From Candidatus Dojkabacteria bacterium (GTDB taxonomy: Bacteria > Patescibacteriota > Dojkabacteria > SC72 > JAFGCJ01), in NCBI GenBank assembly GCA_028696915.1, contig JAQVGB010000043.1, forward strand, positions 1 to 7,752: 7,752 nt of DNA. The letters run 5' to 3'. Both the position numbers and the translations under genes were made by a program. The notes beneath the pieces are model-generated. The model was not told the DNA's origin. It worked only from the letters and a program-made list of their open reading frames with translations, and ran no database searches. Below, piece by piece: positions 5,030-7,752 of the stretch; the stretch's first letter is position 1; every line of letters starts with the position of its first letter.

Positions 5030-5974
5030 TCAGTGAGTGGTCAGACGGGATCCTCGCAAAAACTCCTCGCCGGACATTTTATTCTTTCCCGCCGGCTGGA
5101 CGATCGTTGCGTTGAGGATCGTCTCAGCGTCTAATGTCGCGAACATCAGTTGTTTTTCACCCGCCACGATATCCCCCGGCTCTGCTTTGACCGATTTTCT
5201 TTCAAGATGCGCCTCGAAGATCTTGACCGTTGTCCCGTCCGGCAAAATGGTCCACGCGACTGGCCATGGCAACAATGCACGAACCATGCGGTCGATGTGT
5301 TCGGCGGATTCTGTTTTCCACGGAATTTGCGCTTTTTCTTTTGAAATATCGTGCATGTAGCAGTAAGTTGCGTGAGAATCGTCTTGCGGCACAGGCTGCA
5401 ATTGTCCACTGACCCAACCGGGAAGTGATTTCATTAATAGTTCACAACCAACCGGGATCAGAATATCTTTTAATGAAGGCGTCGTTTCCCTTGGGCCGAT
5501 CGGTACTTTCTCTTGAGAAAGAATCGGGCCGGTATCCATTGTTTCCTCCATGAGTTGAACGGTGACCCCAGTTTCCCGAAGTCCCTGCATAATTGCCATT
5601 TGGACGGGCACGGCACCGCGCAGTACCGGAAGCAGAGAGTAGTGTACATTCACGCATCCGCGTGAAAGTGATTCGAGGAATGACTTTCGCAGGAACTGTC
5701 CAAATGCGAGGGTGACTGCTACTGCCGGTTTGTAGTGGTCAAGAACCTCCTGATAGACCGGATCGTCTGCGGATTGTGGGGTGAACACGGGGATCCCGAG
5801 TTCCTGTGCTTTCATGTTGATATCACTTGGAGTGAGCACGGCTTTTCTGCCTGTCGGCTTGTCAGGCTGTGTGATGACAGCGTTGACGGCAAACTGCTTT
5901 GCGGCGGCAAGTGCGTCAAGCGTAGAAATTCCTTCCGCAGATGTCCCGATGAAAATTGTTGAAATTGCCTCCAT
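5030..5974 (-). CDS. fmt: Methionyl-tRNA formyltransferase
   Basis: The protein is 314 aa from the ATG at 5974, the usual length. It transfers a formyl group from 10-formyl-tetrahydrofolate to Met-tRNA(fMet) for initiation. Visible motifs: FIGTSAEGISTL at the N-terminus, VITQPDKPTGR (33-43), CVNVHYSLLPVLRGAVPVQ (107-125) with the catalytic Asn109 and His111, and MDTGPIL with catalytic Asp147. ATYCYMHDISKEKAQIPWKT and PWPVAW lead into the C-terminal tRNA-binding domain. The frame stays open upstream to an ATG at 6046, but that would add 24 atypical residues and overlap the queA start, so 5974 is preferred. No Shine-Dalgarno is seen. The last residues (GSRLTTH) come from the 21-bp repeat shared with the rnpB 3' end. 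Confidence 0.95.
   Translation of the reverse strand: MEAISTIFIGTSAEGISTLDALAAAKQFAVNAVITQPDKPTGRKAVLTPSDINMKAQELGIPVFTPQSADDPVYQEVLDHYKPAVAVTLAFGQFLRKSFLESLSRGCVNVHYSLLPVLRGAVPVQMAIMQGLRETGVTVQLMEETMDTGPILSQEKVPIGPRETTPSLKDILIPVGCELLMKSLPGWVSGQLQPVPQDDSHATYCYMHDISKEKAQIPWKTESAEHIDRMVRALLPWPVAWTILPDGTTVKIFEAHLERKSVKAEPGDIVAGEKQLMFATLDAETILNATIVQPAGKNKMSGEEFLRGSRLTTH
5032..5052 (-). repeat. Right arm of the 21-bp inverted repeat (3' end of fmt)
   Basis: This exact reverse complement of 4934-4954 encodes the last residues of Fmt (S-R-L-T-T-H plus the first base of the TGA stop, on the minus strand). The repeat therefore links two unrelated convergent genes. Both mRNAs, if extended, would carry the same hairpin, which would suit a bidirectional terminator or 3'-end stabiliser; that role is inferred. 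Confidence 0.9.
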
Positions 5975-6044
5975 TGCCGTATAATTCGTCAAAAGGTAAC
6001 ATATAATTGTATCACTATAAAACAAATTCAACCAACTTGCCGTC
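5975..6044. promoter_or_regulatory. Divergent fmt/queA promoter region
   Basis: This 70-bp AT-rich gap separates divergent fmt and queA. On the plus strand it has TATAAT at 5980-5985, TATAAT at 6002-6007 and TATAAA at 6016-6021, any of which could serve as a -10 box for queA. None has a good -35 at 17 nt. For fmt, the minus strand offers TTGGTT-18 nt-TACAAT or an AATTAT box 6 nt before the ATG; the choice is not clear. No Shine-Dalgarno precedes either start. Confidence 0.45.
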
Positions 6045-7097
6045 ATGAAAACTTCATTATTTGACTACGCGCTTCCCCCGGACCGGATTGCCCAATTCCC
6101 GCCTGCCCGCCGAGGAACGACCCGGCTTCTGATGCACGATAGAGCAAGCGGACGGCATGCTCATATAAAATATGCCGACATCCCGGAGTTTGTTACCAAA
6201 GACGATGTTATAGTCCTCAACCGCACGAAGGTTGTCAAAGCACGAGTTCATTCCGTTAATCCGCGCAACGGTAAAAACGTTGAGGTGCTGTTTGTGGAAT
6301 TGCATGCGAAAACAGCAAGGAAAGAGCAGTGGAAATGCCTGTTGGGACGAGCAAAAGATGTGGCAGAAGGGGACCGACTGATGATAGGCGATGACGAGAT
6401 TCGAATAATCGGCAGAATCCCAAATGAGCGATATTTTTTGGTTGAAACATTGGATGGGTTCTCTCTCATGGATCGTGCCGGTGAAACGCCCCTGCCACCC
6501 TACATCAAGCGACCTGCGACAAAAGACGACATTGTTCGCTACAACACGGTCTTTGCCGAAAGTCCCCGCTCAGTTGCCGCTCCGACCGCAAGTCTGAATC
6601 TTACCAAGAAAATGCTGAGTGAAATTTCAAGTAAGGGTGCGACAATCGCCTACATAGATCTTGCTGTCGGGCTTGGGACGTTCTTGCCAGTCGTTTCCGA
6701 GAATATCGAGGATCATGTCATGCATTCGGAATGGATTCAGGTAGGTGAAGATGTGGTGAATGCGGTCAACTTCGCCAAAGGGCGGGTCTGGGCGTTTGGC
6801 ACGACGGTGGTGCGGGCGCTGGAATCGGCGGCGGTTGGGCCGCAGAAACTTGCCACGTTCGAAGGGTACACGAATATGTTTATCTATCCGGGCTACGAGT
6901 TCAAAATTGTCGATGTGGTTGTGACGAATTTCCATATGCCGCGATCGACGCTTATCATGCTGGTCGCGGCGTTCATGGGAACGGATGCGGTCAAGAAGAC
7001 CTACGCGGAGGCGTTGGAGAACGGATACCGGTTTCTCAGCTACGGCGATAGCATGATGGCGGGGGATTTTCCAGAGCTCTCACTACCCATCACGTGA
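6045..7097 (+). CDS. queA: QueA-family S-adenosylmethionine:tRNA ribosyltransferase-isomerase with altered signature residues
   Basis: The protein is 350 aa, the usual QueA length. QueA transfers and isomerises the ribosyl group of SAM onto 7-aminomethyl-7-deazaguanine in tRNA, making epoxyqueuosine at wobble position 34. Family segments run throughout: FDYALPPDRIAQFPPARRGT, DVIVLNRTKV, TPLPPYIKRP (148-157), RYNTVFAESPRSVAAPTASL, VGLGTFLPV, IEDHVMHSEW, FGTTVVRALES, FIYPGYEFKIVD, VTNFHMPRSTLIMLVAAFMG and YRFLSYGDSMM. Two normally strong motifs differ: AAPTAGLHFT reads AAPTASLNLT (178-187), and TLHVGxGTF reads DLAVGLGTF (205-213). Both usual His residues are thus replaced (Asn185, Ala207). The fold assignment is secure; whether it still performs the QueA reaction is open. 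No other queuosine gene lies in the window. Confidence 0.88.
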   Translation: MKTSLFDYALPPDRIAQFPPARRGTTRLLMHDRASGRHAHIKYADIPEFVTKDDVIVLNRTKVVKARVHSVNPRNGKNVEVLFVELHAKTARKEQWKCLLGRAKDVAEGDRLMIGDDEIRIIGRIPNERYFLVETLDGFSLMDRAGETPLPPYIKRPATKDDIVRYNTVFAESPRSVAAPTASLNLTKKMLSEISSKGATIAYIDLAVGLGTFLPVVSENIEDHVMHSEWIQVGEDVVNAVNFAKGRVWAFGTTVVRALESAAVGPQKLATFEGYTNMFIYPGYEFKIVDVVVTNFHMPRSTLIMLVAAFMGTDAVKKTYAEALENGYRFLSYGDSMMAGDFPELSLPIT

Positions 7098-7104
7098 GTG
7101 GTCA
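7096..7104 (+). repeat. GAGTGGTCA motif copy at the queA stop
   Basis: GAGTGGTCA, extended left to GTGAGTGGTCA (7094-7104), overlaps the TGA stop of queA (7095-7097). The same 11 bases occur at the fmt end (5033-5043) and, reverse-complemented, after rnpB. No strong hairpin forms here because the matching left arm is imperfect (ACCCATCAC). Confidence 0.55.
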
Positions 7105-7107
7105 CCC

Positions 7108-7136
7108 TTCACATGATTTGAGTAATTAGGTATTAT
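7108..7136 (+). promoter_or_regulatory. Sigma-70-type promoter of the exported-protein gene
   Basis: TTCACA (7108-7113, 5 of 6 to TTGACA), a 17-nt spacer and TATTAT (7131-7136, 5 of 6 to TATAAT). The expected transcription start is about 7142-7144, only 1-3 nt before the ATG at 7145, so the mRNA would be leaderless or nearly so. It begins just after the queA stop and its GAGTGGTCA motif. Confidence 0.65.
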
Positions 7137-7144
7137 GTCGGCGT

Positions 7145-7752
7145 ATGAGAGGCGCAGTGGTGCACAGAATTCCGGGTGTACGCTCGTCCGTGCGAATGGC
7201 GGGAGTGCTCCCGTTCCGTGCGGCCATCGCCGCTGTCGTGTGTGTGTGTTTCATGAACTTTTCGCTATCAACGGTGCGTGCGTCCAGCGTTTCCTATTTG
7301 AGCCAGGGCCCGTCGGCTTCTGCCGTGTATGCACAGCAAATCCCTATCCAGGCACTTCAGATTGAGCAAAATCTTGAAATGGTGCCGTACTACGGTGTTC
7401 CGATAAGTGGTGACGTCCTGCAGGCGCAGGGCGGTCGCTCGCCGACCTCGGACATGTGCAACGGGTCGGACATGTCGAGCAACTCTTTTGTGTGCAGTGA
7501 GTTTTCGTCGGGTGACGACGTCGAGGATAGTGTGAGTGGGATCACCTTTAGAAAAAGTTGCGAGATTAATGTAATTTATGCAACCTATCCAGCGTTTTTT
7601 CATGGCGGGGATTTTGTTCCTCAAGAAGGCGACGGTAGAATAGACTTCTGGCGAGGAGAGTGGCCGAGTTTTTCCGATGTTAGTGGTCGCACGACTCCAG
7701 ACGCAGACTACGTTGCGGGTGTCGGACTTGTTCCGGGAGATGAATACCACTG
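7145..7752 (+). CDS. Unrecognised exported protein (3' end beyond window)
   Basis: A frame open from ATG 7145 to the window end gives 202 residues without a stop. The N-terminus has Arg-bearing residues 1-25, a hydrophobic stretch at about 26-42 (AAIAAVVCVCFMNFSLS) and VRA-SS at 44-48, matching a Sec signal peptide with likely cleavage after Ala46. A start at the in-frame ATG 7196 (residue 18) would give a more standard signal length, but the promoter position favours 7145. The predicted mature part is polar and rich in Ser, Gly and Asp, with Cys at 105, 117 and 139 and aromatic clusters (YATYPAFFHGG, DFWRGEWPSF). I recognise no family. It is probably a surface or secreted protein; function unknown. 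It is transcribed separately from queA. Confidence 0.7.
   Translation, partial: MRGAVVHRIPGVRSSVRMAGVLPFRAAIAAVVCVCFMNFSLSTVRASSVSYLSQGPSASAVYAQQIPIQALQIEQNLEMVPYYGVPISGDVLQAQGGRSPTSDMCNGSDMSSNSFVCSEFSSGDDVEDSVSGITFRKSCEINVIYATYPAFFHGGDFVPQEGDGRIDFWRGEWPSFSDVSGRTTPDADYVAGVGLVPGDEYH

Noticed and set aside
5975..6046. Longer Fmt start at 6046 (24 extra residues)
   Set aside because: The extension is not Fmt-like and its start overlaps the queA ATG on the other strand; MEAISTIFIGTS at 5974 fits the family N-terminus.
7135..7365. 76-residue plus-strand frame starting at ATG 7135
   Set aside because: Its ATG overlaps the -10 box of the promoter and it is out of frame with the longer signal-peptide-bearing frame from 7145, which stays open to the window end.
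7268..7750. 160-residue minus-strand frame at the end of the window
   Set aside because: No recognisable motif, no promoter or start context, and it is the antisense shadow of the exported-protein gene.

Overview
The window is bacterial chromosome with near-balanced base composition. It carries the downstream end of a large ribosomal-protein operon followed by a cluster of RNA-processing and translation-initiation genes. TGA acts as a normal stop (infA, rpoA, fmt, queA), so recoded TGA lineages are excluded. Compact spacing, divergent ribosomal proteins with basic extensions, a bacterial type A RNase P RNA and the gene order infA-rpmJ-rpsM-rpsK-rpsD-rpoA-rplQ-rplM-rpsI suggest a Candidate Phyla Radiation (Patescibacteria)-type genome. 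That placement is an inference; the phylum cannot be settled by eye.

Layout: (1) 1-4235, plus strand: the 3' end of infA, then rpmJ (L36), rpsM (S13), rpsK (S11), rpsD (S4), rpoA, rplQ (L17), rplM (L13) and rpsI (S9). Gaps are 13-32 nt, with two ATGA stop/start overlaps. None of the intact genes has a recognisable Shine-Dalgarno sequence and three start with GTG. (2) 4195-4440, minus strand: a remnant of a YifB/ComM-type Mg-chelatase-like gene holding only about the first 69 of roughly 500 residues, running straight into the rpsI 3' end. (3) 4508-4938, plus strand: rnpB with an extended -10 promoter. (4) 5030-5974, minus strand: fmt, convergent with rnpB; a perfect 21-bp inverted repeat joins the 3' end of rnpB to the last codons of fmt. 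(5) 5975-6044: a short AT-rich divergent promoter region. (6) 6045-7097, plus strand: a QueA-family gene with altered signature residues. (7) 7108-7752, plus strand: a good promoter and an unrecognised exported protein whose start codon lies almost on the predicted transcription start, as in a leaderless mRNA. It runs off the window.

Functionally, the window groups ribosome assembly (S4, S9, S11, S13, L13, L17, L36), IF-1, the RNA polymerase alpha subunit, tRNA 5' maturation (rnpB), initiator-tRNA formylation (fmt) and probably tRNA wobble modification (queA homologue). The most interesting non-gene signal is a short motif, GAGTGGTCA / TGACCACTC. It recurs at the 3' ends of rnpB, fmt and queA and inside the P12 hairpin of RNase P RNA, in a region with no conventional U-tract terminator. 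I did not find a defence system, CRISPR array, tRNA gene or insertion sequence.
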